Below, piece after piece: positions 57,340 to 64,000 of a stretch of DNA of 64,000 nucleotides. Both the position numbers and the translations under genes were made by a program. Under the pieces are notes generated by a model that made no database searches, was not told the origin of the DNA, and saw only the letters and a program-made list of their open reading frames with translations. This DNA comes from an uncultured Sphingomonas sp. (GTDB lineage: Bacteria > Pseudomonadota > Alphaproteobacteria > Sphingomonadales > Sphingomonadaceae): assembly GCF_913774285.1 (NCBI RefSeq), contig NZ_CAJYHX010000006.1:124001-188000 (forward strand), given 5' to 3'. The first letter of the stretch is position 1, and every line of letters begins with the position of its first letter.

Positions 57340-58839
57340 ATGAAGATGAAGTTCCTGGCGGGCGCGGCGCTTTCGGCGCTGCTGTTTGCCACGCCGGCGC
57401 TTGCCCAGAGCACGCCGGGGGATCAGGCCGAGCTGGTCAAGCTGCTCAAGGCGCAGGCCGAAGAGATCGCCGCGCTGCGCGCGCGCCTCGACAAGATCGA
57501 AGGCAGCCAGGCCGCTGCGCCGGTCGCTCAAGCCGGTGCCCCGGCAGCGGCACCGCAGGCCGTGCAGGCCAGGCGCACCAACGTCGCCAACGACGAGACC
57601 GTCGCCGATTCCTTCGCGCCGCAGCTCGCCCCCGTCGGCCTCGCCGACCAGAGCGTGGCTCAGGCTCGTGCGGCCGCGAACGTCTCCAACGTCACCACCG
57701 AATGGCGCGGCGGCCTGCCGATCTTCCGTTCGGCAGACGGCAAGTTCCTGTTCAAGATGCGCGGCCGCATCATCAACCATGTCAGCTCGACCTTCGGCTC
57801 GAACTACGATGCCCGCAACATCACGACGACCGGCGCCCGCGCGCTGCGTATCGGTATCGAGGGCGCCGTCGGCCCGCACTTCTTCTATCAGTTCGAAAAC
57901 GACTTCGCCGACAACACCTCGGACGTCGGCACGATGTTCGTCGGCTGGCGGGATGACGTGGGCAAGGTCTCCTACGACGTCCGCTTCGGCAACATGTTCA
58001 ACGACCGCAGCTTCGAGGGCTCGAGCGGGTCGGACGCGCCGCCGTTCCTTGAGCGCAACGTCGTGGCGACCTCGATCATCCCGCAGCGCGGCTTCTACGG
58101 CATCGCGCTGATGCCGCGCCTGTTCTGGAAGACCGGCCACGCCTCGGTGACGATCAGCGGCGACAGCGTCGACGCGAGCCAGGCGATGAACGACAGCCGC
58201 ACCGTGCTCGGCCGTGTGCACTGGAACCCGTTCAAGACCGATCGCTCGATCGTCCATGTCGGCCTGTGGGGCTTCGACGAGGCGCTGTCGTCGCGCAGCC
58301 CGGGCACGCTGACCCGCAACACCGTGATCGGCGGCCGCTTCAACGGCAACCTGCGCGTGCAGACCGGTGCGCTCACCGGCGGCACCGGCACCACCGGCTA
58401 CGGCGCGGAACTGGGCGGTTATGCCGGCCCGTTCTGGGTGATGGGCGAAGCCGGCAAGCGCGTCGCGCATCTCAACGCCGGGCGTCCGGACTTCGAGAGC
58501 AAGGCATGGAGCTTGTCGACCGGCTTCTTCGTCACCGGTGACCTGCCGCCGTACAATCCGCGCCTCGGCACCTTCGCCCAGCCGCGTGTGCTGCGGCCGG
58601 TGTTCGACGGCGGCCCCGGTGCGATCGAGATCCTCGCCCGCTACGAGAACCTGGAATATTCGGGCATCCCGAACGCGACCAAGGGCAGCGCCGCGACGAT
58701 CGGCACCAACTGGTATCTGGACAGCATCATTCGCCTCCAGCTGAACCTGATCAGCTGGAAGACCAACAATCGCGCCGGCTCCTTCACCGGCAAGGATAGC
58801 GGGCAGACGGTCAGCGCCGGTTTCGGCGTCACCTTCTGA
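57340..58839 (+). CDS. porin O/P family outer-membrane protein
   Basis: This 499-residue precursor has a signal peptide (MKMKFLAGAALSALLFATPALA), an N-terminal coiled coil at about 30-55 (AELVKLLKAQAEEIAALRAR) like those of trimeric porins, an Ala/Pro/Gln spacer, and a barrel of alternating strands ending in a C-terminal Phe (SAGFGVTF) as required for outer-membrane assembly. RGRIINHVSSTFGSN and FQFENDFADNTS-like blocks are those of the phosphate-selective porin O/P family. Selectivity in sphingomonads is not established. A terminator follows. Confidence 0.9.
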   Translation: MKMKFLAGAALSALLFATPALAQSTPGDQAELVKLLKAQAEEIAALRARLDKIEGSQAAAPVAQAGAPAAAPQAVQARRTNVANDETVADSFAPQLAPVGLADQSVAQARAAANVSNVTTEWRGGLPIFRSADGKFLFKMRGRIINHVSSTFGSNYDARNITTTGARALRIGIEGAVGPHFFYQFENDFADNTSDVGTMFVGWRDDVGKVSYDVRFGNMFNDRSFEGSSGSDAPPFLERNVVATSIIPQRGFYGIALMPRLFWKTGHASVTISGDSVDASQAMNDSRTVLGRVHWNPFKTDRSIVHVGLWGFDEALSSRSPGTLTRNTVIGGRFNGNLRVQTGALTGGTGTTGYGAELGGYAGPFWVMGEAGKRVAHLNAGRPDFESKAWSLSTGFFVTGDLPPYNPRLGTFAQPRVLRPVFDGGPGAIEILARYENLEYSGIPNATKGSAATIGTNWYLDSIIRLQLNLISWKTNNRAGSFTGKDSGQTVSAGFGVTF

Positions 58840-58855
58840 TCCGACGATCCACCGG

Positions 58856-58886
58856 CCGGCCGCCGCCCCCAGTGGGCAGCGGCCGG
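58856..58886 (+). terminator. porin gene terminator
   Basis: CCGGCCGC.C.GCCC and GGGC.A.GCGGCCGG pair with a single mismatch over 13 bp and a five-base loop, 17 bases after the porin stop. TTCGGTT follows. The poor T run lowers confidence slightly. Confidence 0.7.
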
Positions 58887-58953
58887 TTCGGTTCGACGCT
58901 TGCCCTGCCCTTGCGCCGCGCTTAGGTTCGCAGCGCTCAAGGGAGTTCTCGAC

Positions 58954-59006
58954 ATGGTCCACCGTCACCGCTGAAGCGGAAAACCACAGCCCGCGGTAAC
59001 GCCGCG
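58954..59006 (+). promoter_or_regulatory. possible leader peptide and hairpin before the SDR gene
   Basis: ATG GTC CAC CGT CAC CGC TGA at 58954-58974 encodes MVHRHR and is preceded by AAGGGAG at eight bases, a better ribosome site than that of the SDR gene itself. A small hairpin (CGCGG 58992-58996, CCGCG 59002-59006) follows. This could be a translated leader controlling the SDR gene. Chance is not excluded. Confidence 0.3.
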
Positions 59007-59033
59007 CCCCTGGACCCTGGTTTCGAGACTTTC

Positions 59034-59813
59034 ATGCAACGACTGAACAACAAGACCTGCGTCGTCACCGGCGCAGCCCGCGGCATCGGCCGCGCCATCG
59101 CCGCTCGCTTCCACGAGGAAGGCGGTACGGTGATCCTCACCGATTGCGATACCCGAGCCGGCGCCGCGGCCGCAGCCGAGATCGGCTGCCGGTTCGAGGC
59201 GCTGGACGTCTGCGAGGAAGCCGACTGGGCCCGGCTGGCGGCGCGCGTCCCCGTAGCGGACGTTGTCGTCAACAACGCCGGCATCACCGGTTTCGAAGCC
59301 GGCATGATCGCCCACGACCCCGAACATGCCCGCCTGGAGGACTGGCGTGCCGTGCACCGCGTCAATCTGGACGGCACCTTTCTCGGCTGCCGCTATGCCA
59401 TCGCCGCGATGAAGGCCGCTGGCACGGGATCGATCATCAACATCTCCTCGCGCTCGGGAATGGTCGGCATTCCCGGCGCGGCCGCCTATGCCTCGTCCAA
59501 GGCGGCGATCCGCAACCACAGCAAGAGCGTGGCGCTTTACTGCGCGCAGCAGGGCTGGAAGATCCGCTGCAACAGCATCCATCCCGCCGCCATTCTGACG
59601 CCGATGTGGGCGCCGATGCTGGGCGACGGGCCAGACCGGGAGGCGCGGATGCGGGCCTTTGTCGCGGATACGCCGCTGCGGCGGTTCGGGCTGGCCGAGG
59701 AAGTCGCAGCGGTCGCGGCGATGCTGGCTTCGGATGAGGCGACCTACATCACGGGCGCGGAGCTGCAGGTCGACGGCGGCCTGCTGGCGGGATCGGCGGC
59801 GTCGCCCGGCTGA
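59034..59813 (+). CDS. short-chain dehydrogenase/reductase
   Basis: The 259-residue classical SDR has the cofactor loop TGAARGIG at 12-19, VVNNAGI, the catalytic Ser in NISSRSG, and Tyr-x3-Lys in [10 protein letters not shown]. Asp in TDCDTRAG after the second strand suggests NAD(H) preference. Relatives are sugar, steroid and cyclic-alcohol dehydrogenases. A pentose dehydrogenase role is possible given the locus but not shown. It has a weak ribosome site and a leader-like region upstream. Confidence 0.92.
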   Translation: MQRLNNKTCVVTGAARGIGRAIAARFHEEGGTVILTDCDTRAGAAAAAEIGCRFEALDVCEEADWARLAARVPVADVVVNNAGITGFEAGMIAHDPEHARLEDWRAVHRVNLDGTFLGCRYAIAAMKAAGTGSIINISSRSGMVGIPGAAAYASSKAAIRNHSKSVALYCAQQGWKIRCNSIHPAAILTPMWAPMLGDGPDREARMRAFVADTPLRRFGLAEEVAAVAAMLASDEATYITGAELQVDGGLLAGSAASPG

Positions 59814-59883
59814 CGCTTGCCACGTGCGCTCCAATCGGCGATCCCCTGCCCGCGCCGCGCGCGCGGCAGGGGAGACGCACCGC

Positions 59884-60741
59884 ATGACCACGCCCTTTTC
59901 ACTCGTCGACGTGTTCCACGACGGCCCGTTCACCGGCAATCCGCTGGCGGTGGTGCGGGGCGGCGGCGACCTCGATACCGCGACGATGCAGGCCATCACC
60001 CGCTGGTTCAACCTGAGCGAGACGGTGTTCCTGCTGCCGCCGAGCGTGGCCGGTGCGGACTATCACGCGCGCATCTTCACGCTCGATCGCGAGCTGCCCT
60101 TTGCCGGCCACCCCACGCTCGGCGCCTGCCATGCCTGGCTGGCGGCGGGCGGCGTGCCCGCCGCGTCGGATAGAATCGTCCAGCAATGCGGCGCAGGACT
60201 GATCCCGCTCCGCCGCGATGCCGATCGGCTCGCTTTCGCGGCCCCGCCCTTGCTGCGAGGCGGCCCGGTGGATGCGGAGACGCGCGCCGGGCTGGCGCAG
60301 GCGCTGCGGATAGACCCGTCCGCGATCGTCGATGCCGCCTGGGCGGATAACGGCCCCGGCTGGATCGCCGTATTGCTGGAATCCGCCGAGGCGGTGCTGG
60401 CGGTCGAGCCGGTGCGCCACTCGGACGCGCGGATCGAGATCGGCCTGATCGGCGCGCATTCGGCCGGCGGGCCGGTCGACTGGGAGATCCGCACGATCTT
60501 CAGCGGCGCGTTCGGTGCGGTCATCGAGGATCCGGTGACCGGCAGCTTCAACGCCTCGGCGGCGCAGTGGCTCTATGAGAGCGGCCGCGTGACCGGCGGC
60601 TATGTCGCCGCGCAAGGTACCCGGCTCGATCGGCGCGGCCGCATCTTCGTCGACTATGATGCGGATGGACAGGCCTGGATCGGTGGCCGCAGCATGACCA
60701 TCGCCGAAGGCACGCTCCCCGGCCTCAGCGCGCTCGCCTGA
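59884..60741 (+). CDS. PhzF family isomerase
   Basis: PhzF-fold proteins act as isomerases/epimerases; only a few make phenazines. The 285-residue protein has two matching halves with family motifs VDVFHDGPFTGNPLAVV, NLSETVFLL with the catalytic Glu, LDRELPFAGHPTLG and IEDPVTGSFNASA. No other phenazine gene is near, so the name should not be read as phenazine synthesis. The start at 59884 has GGGGAG nine bases upstream. Its 3' end overlaps the convergent symporter by 17 bases. Confidence 0.92.
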   Translation: MTTPFSLVDVFHDGPFTGNPLAVVRGGGDLDTATMQAITRWFNLSETVFLLPPSVAGADYHARIFTLDRELPFAGHPTLGACHAWLAAGGVPAASDRIVQQCGAGLIPLRRDADRLAFAAPPLLRGGPVDAETRAGLAQALRIDPSAIVDAAWADNGPGWIAVLLESAEAVLAVEPVRHSDARIEIGLIGAHSAGGPVDWEIRTIFSGAFGAVIEDPVTGSFNASAAQWLYESGRVTGGYVAAQGTRLDRRGRIFVDYDADGQAWIGGRSMTIAEGTLPGLSALA

Positions 60742-61945
60742 CCAGCCGCGCGACCAGCGTGGTCGCGGTCACCTGGCCGGTGACGCTGGCGGTGGTGATG
60801 AACATGTCCGGGATTGCCGAAACCGCGATGTAGAGCGGGATCATCGCCAGCGGCGCACCGAGGATCTGCATGCCCGGCGCGTCGCAGGCGTAGAGGATCG
60901 CCGCCCCCGGCAGCCCTGGCGTGGCGATGCCCGCGATCACCGCGGATAGGCCGGCCAGCACCCATTGCACCGGCGAGGCGTGCACCCCCGCCGCATGCGC
61001 CGCCAGGAACACCTCGATCACGGTGACGCCGGTGGTCGCCAGCCGGAAGGTGGAGATGGCGAGCGGCAGCGTCGTCCCCGCCACTTCCTGCGGCAGCTGC
61101 AGGCCGTTCAGCGCGACGTCCATCGACACCGGCGCCGTCGCCATCGACGAGCAGGTGCCCGCCGCGGTCGCCTGGGCGGGCACGATTCCGCGCGCGAACC
61201 GGCCAAGCGGCATCGCCCGCAGCCCGAAAACCAGCAGATAGCACATGCCGATCGCGAGCAGGCAGAACAGGATCTCCGCCGCCACGTCGCGCGCGAGCAC
61301 GCCCGCCACGCTCGCCCCCGCTGCCTTGCCCGCCCCCATCGCCAGCACGAAGATGCCGACCGGCGCGGCGAGCAGTATCCAGTCGACGATCCGCGTCATC
61401 GCCTTGGCCAGTTCGTCGATCACGCCTGCGAGGGCGTTGCCCTGCGTCCGCGCGATCGCCACGCCCAGCAGCACCGCGAACACCACCAAGGGCAGCATCG
61501 CGCCGCTGGCCGCCGCCGCGATCGGGTTTTCGGGGAGGATCGCGAGGATCTGTTCCGAGGCACTCGGGACATGCGGCACCGCCGGCGGCCCGGCGGTCAG
61601 CAAGCCCGCCAGCGGATCGGGGCCCAGCGGGAACAGCCACAGCACGATCTCCAGCGCCGCCCAGGCAAGCAGCGCGGCGAGCACCAGCATCGGCAGGAAC
61701 ACCGCGAAGCTGGTCGCGAGCAGCCGCCCGCCCTGGCCGTGGCGCACCGCGTTGACCACGCCGCTAACCACCAGCGCGAACACCAAGGGCACCAGCGTCA
61801 TGGTCAGCGCGCGGATCCAGAAAGCACCGATCGGCGCGACCAGGTCGATCCACGGCACCAGGAACGCGCCTGCGGGCCAGCGCGCGGCAAAGCCGAGCAG
61901 CACTCCCGCCAGCAGCGCGCCGATCACCAGCGCCGTCTTCGCCAT
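60725..61945 (-). CDS. dicarboxylate/amino acid:cation symporter (DAACS family)
   Basis: The 406-residue protein has eight or so membrane helices and two re-entrant loops. Family blocks are PLVFALVVSGVVNAV near 55-70, LPENPIAAAASGAMLPLVVF, the Ser-rich re-entrant loop AAGTCSSMATAPVSMDVAL and GLPGAAILYACDAPGMQ. The Ser-rich loop lacks the usual SSSxATLP form, so substrate preference may differ from GltP/DctA. The last codons overlap phzF on the other strand. Confidence 0.9.
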   Translation of the reverse strand: MAKTALVIGALLAGVLLGFAARWPAGAFLVPWIDLVAPIGAFWIRALTMTLVPLVFALVVSGVVNAVRHGQGGRLLATSFAVFLPMLVLAALLAWAALEIVLWLFPLGPDPLAGLLTAGPPAVPHVPSASEQILAILPENPIAAAASGAMLPLVVFAVLLGVAIARTQGNALAGVIDELAKAMTRIVDWILLAAPVGIFVLAMGAGKAAGASVAGVLARDVAAEILFCLLAIGMCYLLVFGLRAMPLGRFARGIVPAQATAAGTCSSMATAPVSMDVALNGLQLPQEVAGTTLPLAISTFRLATTGVTVIEVFLAAHAAGVHASPVQWVLAGLSAVIAGIATPGLPGAAILYACDAPGMQILGAPLAMIPLYIAVSAIPDMFITTASVTGQVTATTLVARLVRRAR

Positions 61946-62023
61946 AGCCCGTCCCTTTCGTTATCCGGGGCGGCTGATGGCGGCAGCTTCAGGCATATGC
62001 CAGAGTCTTTTTCGGTCCGGAGC

Positions 62024-62938
62024 TCAGGCCAGGCGCGGTCGGGGACGCGTGACGAAGTCGGCAAGCGCCGAGACGCCGCCCACGACGACATGCGCCGCCA
62101 GCATCAGCGTAGCGACGAACAGCACCGCACCGGCGAGCCCGGCAGCGTCGCCGAGCAGCGCAACGATCAGCGGCGCGAGCAGCGCCTCGCGCGCGGGCAC
62201 GAAGGGCAGGCGCGACATCATCATTCGCAGCGTGCCGACCAGGAACAGCGCCGCCACCGATACCGAAGGCAGCAGCAGCTTCCACAGCAGCGCGGTAAGC
62301 ACCAGGCTGAGCAGGATGCGGGCGGTGTGGATGCCGATCGTCATTGCCAGCTGCCGCGGCGGCAGCGCGAAGACGAAGCGCCGGAAGAGAAAGATCGCCA
62401 GCGACGACAGCACGATCGTCGCGGTCGAGATCAGCAACGTGGTGAACAGCGTGCCCTTGGCCAGCCCCTGGACGATCGGCGCGTTGAGCACCAGCATCGC
62501 CAGCGTGACGAGATTGCCGGCCAGTGCCGAGGTGACCGCCACGTCGCGCAGCGTCTCGAACGGCCGGCCCTCGGGGCCCAGCGTCCGTCGCGCCCAGACA
62601 TAGAGCTGCGCGTCGCCCGAATAGCCGAGCACCACTTCATTCGCGGCCTGTTTGCGCAGCAGCGCCGGGAAAGCGGCCGCACCCAGCCCCCAGATACGAC
62701 GCAGGATCAGCCAGTCCATGAACGGCGACAGCACATAGGTGGCGACGAAGACCAGCCAGAACAGGGGATTGGTCGGCGTCTGGGTGAGGACGGTAAAGTC
62801 GATTCCGTCCAGCTGCCAGAACACCGCGATCAGGATGGCCGCGGAGAAGGCGAGGCCGATGATCGCGAGCAGCCGCTCCCGGGTGGTCGTCGAAAGCGAT
62901 GCATAGGCGGCGCGTACCGCCGGCACGGGGAATTTCAT
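62024..62938 (-). CDS. lysylphosphatidylglycerol synthase-like membrane protein
   Basis: The 304-residue protein has about eight membrane helices with a short cytoplasmic N-terminus (MKFPVPAVRAAYASL). The overall layout resembles the membrane half of the MprF/UPF0104 (lysyl-PG synthase TM) proteins, often found with glycosyltransferases in envelope-glycan clusters. Blocks ANEVVLGYSGDAQLYVWARR and SRLPFVPAREALLAPL are distinctive. It overlaps the preceding glycosyltransferase by four bases (ATGA). The transported or synthesised product is unknown. Confidence 0.72.
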   Translation of the reverse strand: MKFPVPAVRAAYASLSTTTRERLLAIIGLAFSAAILIAVFWQLDGIDFTVLTQTPTNPLFWLVFVATYVLSPFMDWLILRRIWGLGAAAFPALLRKQAANEVVLGYSGDAQLYVWARRTLGPEGRPFETLRDVAVTSALAGNLVTLAMLVLNAPIVQGLAKGTLFTTLLISTATIVLSSLAIFLFRRFVFALPPRQLAMTIGIHTARILLSLVLTALLWKLLLPSVSVAALFLVGTLRMMMSRLPFVPAREALLAPLIVALLGDAAGLAGAVLFVATLMLAAHVVVGGVSALADFVTRPRPRLA

Positions 62939-64000
62939 GCGGGAACCTCTTGCTCCAGCGGCATCGGCCGGCTGGCGCCGCGCGCTTCCGCTGCGGCGAC
63001 GAACAGCGCCAGATAATCCTGCGCCGAACGCTCGATGGTGAAGCGTCGCAGCGAGGCGAGCAGCGCCGGTCGATCGGGCGCGGCGCTGGGCGCCGTGCGG
63101 ATCGCCTCGGCGAGCAGCGCCTCGTTCTGCGGCACAATGATGCCGAAGCGTCCCTGCCCGAGCAGGCTGCGCAGGCCGGCACCGCAATCGGTGGAGACGA
63201 CGGCAAGGCCTGCGGCGAGCGCCTCGATCACCACCGCCGGCACGCCCTCGTAGCGCGAGGACATCAGCAGCACGTCATAGTCGTGCAGGTGCGCGGGGGC
63301 ATCGGCGACATGGCCGGCAAAGCGGACGCGATCGGCTATGCCCAGGGATGCGGAGAGCGCCTCGAGCATGGCACGTTCGGCGCCGTCTCCGAAGATCGTC
63401 AGCGTTTCGCCCGGCTGCACCGCACGGGCGAAGGCGCGCAGCATCAGCGCAAAATGCTTCTGCGGCGCCAGCCGGCCGATCGCGACGAAGCGGCGCGGTC
63501 CGGCGGGGCGCGGGGCGCGCTCGGGCAACAGCTGCGTTGCGCAGATCGCCGGATCGTGAACGACATGCCCCCGCTGCGCCATCACCGGCGGCAATTCGGG
63601 CAGCATCGCCTCGTCCATCACCACCCAGCTGCGCGCGCACCGCGCCTGGATGCGCAGCCAGGCGCGCCAGAAGAAACGGCCAAGCGGATTGAGGTCGCGC
63701 CGCGCGAGATCGTTGCTGACCTTGACCACGATCGGCGGGCAGCGCCGCCCGAGCAGCAGCGTCATTGCCACGGCAACGATCGTGTAGGTGGAGCCGGCGA
63801 CGAACAGGACGTCGGGGCGCAGCCGGCGGATCGCGGCCGGCAGCGTGAGGATCATCCACAGCGTTTCCCAGCCGCCCTGGTGCCGCCGCGGCTGGCGCGG
63901 CATATCATAGCGGATGTCCGCGAACTCGTCGCGCATCGCCCCGTCTTCGCGGCCGAGGAACAAGGGCGCGTCCACTCCCATCGCACGCCAGTGCCGGACG
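62935..64000 (-). CDS. GT4-type glycosyltransferase, 5' end off right edge
   Basis: The open frame continues to the window end with HWRAMGVDAPLF, typical of the N-terminal domain of GT4 enzymes (xRHWxxxG), so the true start lies beyond 64000. At least 354 residues are present. The second Rossmann domain has FVAIGRLAPQKHF, ETLTIFGDGAERAMLEAL, RVRFAGHV, and the donor-binding SRYEGVPAVVIEALAAG (E-x7-E). It probably adds a sugar to a lipid-linked glycan. It is coupled to the LPG-synthase-like gene. Confidence 0.9.
   Translation of the reverse strand, partial: VRHWRAMGVDAPLFLGREDGAMRDEFADIRYDMPRQPRRHQGGWETLWMILTLPAAIRRLRPDVLFVAGSTYTIVAVAMTLLLGRRCPPIVVKVSNDLARRDLNPLGRFFWRAWLRIQARCARSWVVMDEAMLPELPPVMAQRGHVVHDPAICATQLLPERAPRPAGPRRFVAIGRLAPQKHFALMLRAFARAVQPGETLTIFGDGAERAMLEALSASLGIADRVRFAGHVADAPAHLHDYDVLLMSSRYEGVPAVVIEALAAGLAVVSTDCGAGLRSLLGQGRFGIIVPQNEALLAEAIRTAPSAAPDRPALLASLRRFTIERSAQDYLALFVAAAEARGASRPMPLEQEVPA

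Noticed and set aside
59884..60741. Phenazine synthesis cluster suggested by PhzF
   Set aside because: No other phz genes are near; PhzF-fold isomerases are widespread and usually unrelated to phenazine.
60965..63016. 683-codon plus-strand open frame opposite the DAACS and LPG-like genes
   Set aside because: It is dominated by Gln, His and Arg and has no fold signal; the minus-strand genes are clear families.

Overview
The window is GC-rich chromosomal DNA (roughly two thirds G+C by eye) with a strong alphaproteobacterial, most probably Sphingomonadaceae (Sphingomonas-like), character. The evidence is gene content and order: hisG(short form)-hisD-nusB-thiL, a compact ybgC-tolQRAB-pal operon, a C4-type 5-aminolevulinate synthase, plsY-dprA, a pyruvate dehydrogenase E2 gene followed by lpdA, and a TonB-dependent receptor whose plug begins like sphingomonad/Caulobacter sugar receptors. 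No rRNA, tRNA, CRISPR, prophage or insertion sequence was seen.

Layout. 0-10.6 kb: 5' end of a TonB-dependent receptor running off the left edge, a DUF2332 protein, the his/nusB/thiL operon, ruvB, a 2-hydroxyacid dehydrogenase, ruvA, small membrane proteins and a three-gene SPFH/ribbon-helix-helix/membrane module. 10.7-15.3 kb: the complete Tol-Pal operon, ended by a clear intrinsic terminator. 15.3-26.3 kb: a DnaQ-like exonuclease, topA, yghU, an orphan polytopic membrane protein, dprA, plsY, murI and hemA. 26.3-33 kb: betaine-lipid genes btaBA preceded by a candidate Pho box, an exported MsrB, a CHAP protein, an extensin-like protein and a Nudix hydrolase. 31.9-37.7 kb: an operon for periplasmic sugar oxidation (Gfo/Idh/MocA oxidoreductase, GH3 beta-glucosidase, GntP-type gluconate permease, gluconolactonase). 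37.8-41.7 kb: a two-component system, an M28 peptidase and a universal stress protein. 41.8-45.3 kb: pdhC and lpdA with two small genes between them. 45.4-48.1 kb: a four-repeat OAA-type lectin and a second orphan membrane protein. 48.1-56.4 kb: an arabinose/pentose locus (GH51 arabinofuranosidase, AraD1 dehydratase, GntR regulator, FucP-type transporter, aldose epimerase, IlvD/Edd dehydratase). 56.5-64 kb: an acetyltransferase gene broken by one in-frame amber codon, a porin O/P, an SDR, PhzF, a DAACS symporter, and a membrane protein plus glycosyltransferase that start a possible glycan cluster off the right edge.

How the genes work together. Two plant-saccharide modules stand out. In the first, exported beta-glucosidase, aldose oxidoreductase and lactonase would turn cello-oligosaccharides into aldonate outside the inner membrane, and the permease would import it. 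In the second, arabinose released by GH51 would be anomerised, imported and dehydrated along the non-phosphorylative pentose route. A shared 10-bp motif, AGTCGGASTA, sits before three promoters of that locus and is the likely operator of its GntR repressor. Long palindromic repeats occupy four convergent gene junctions and probably serve as bidirectional terminators.
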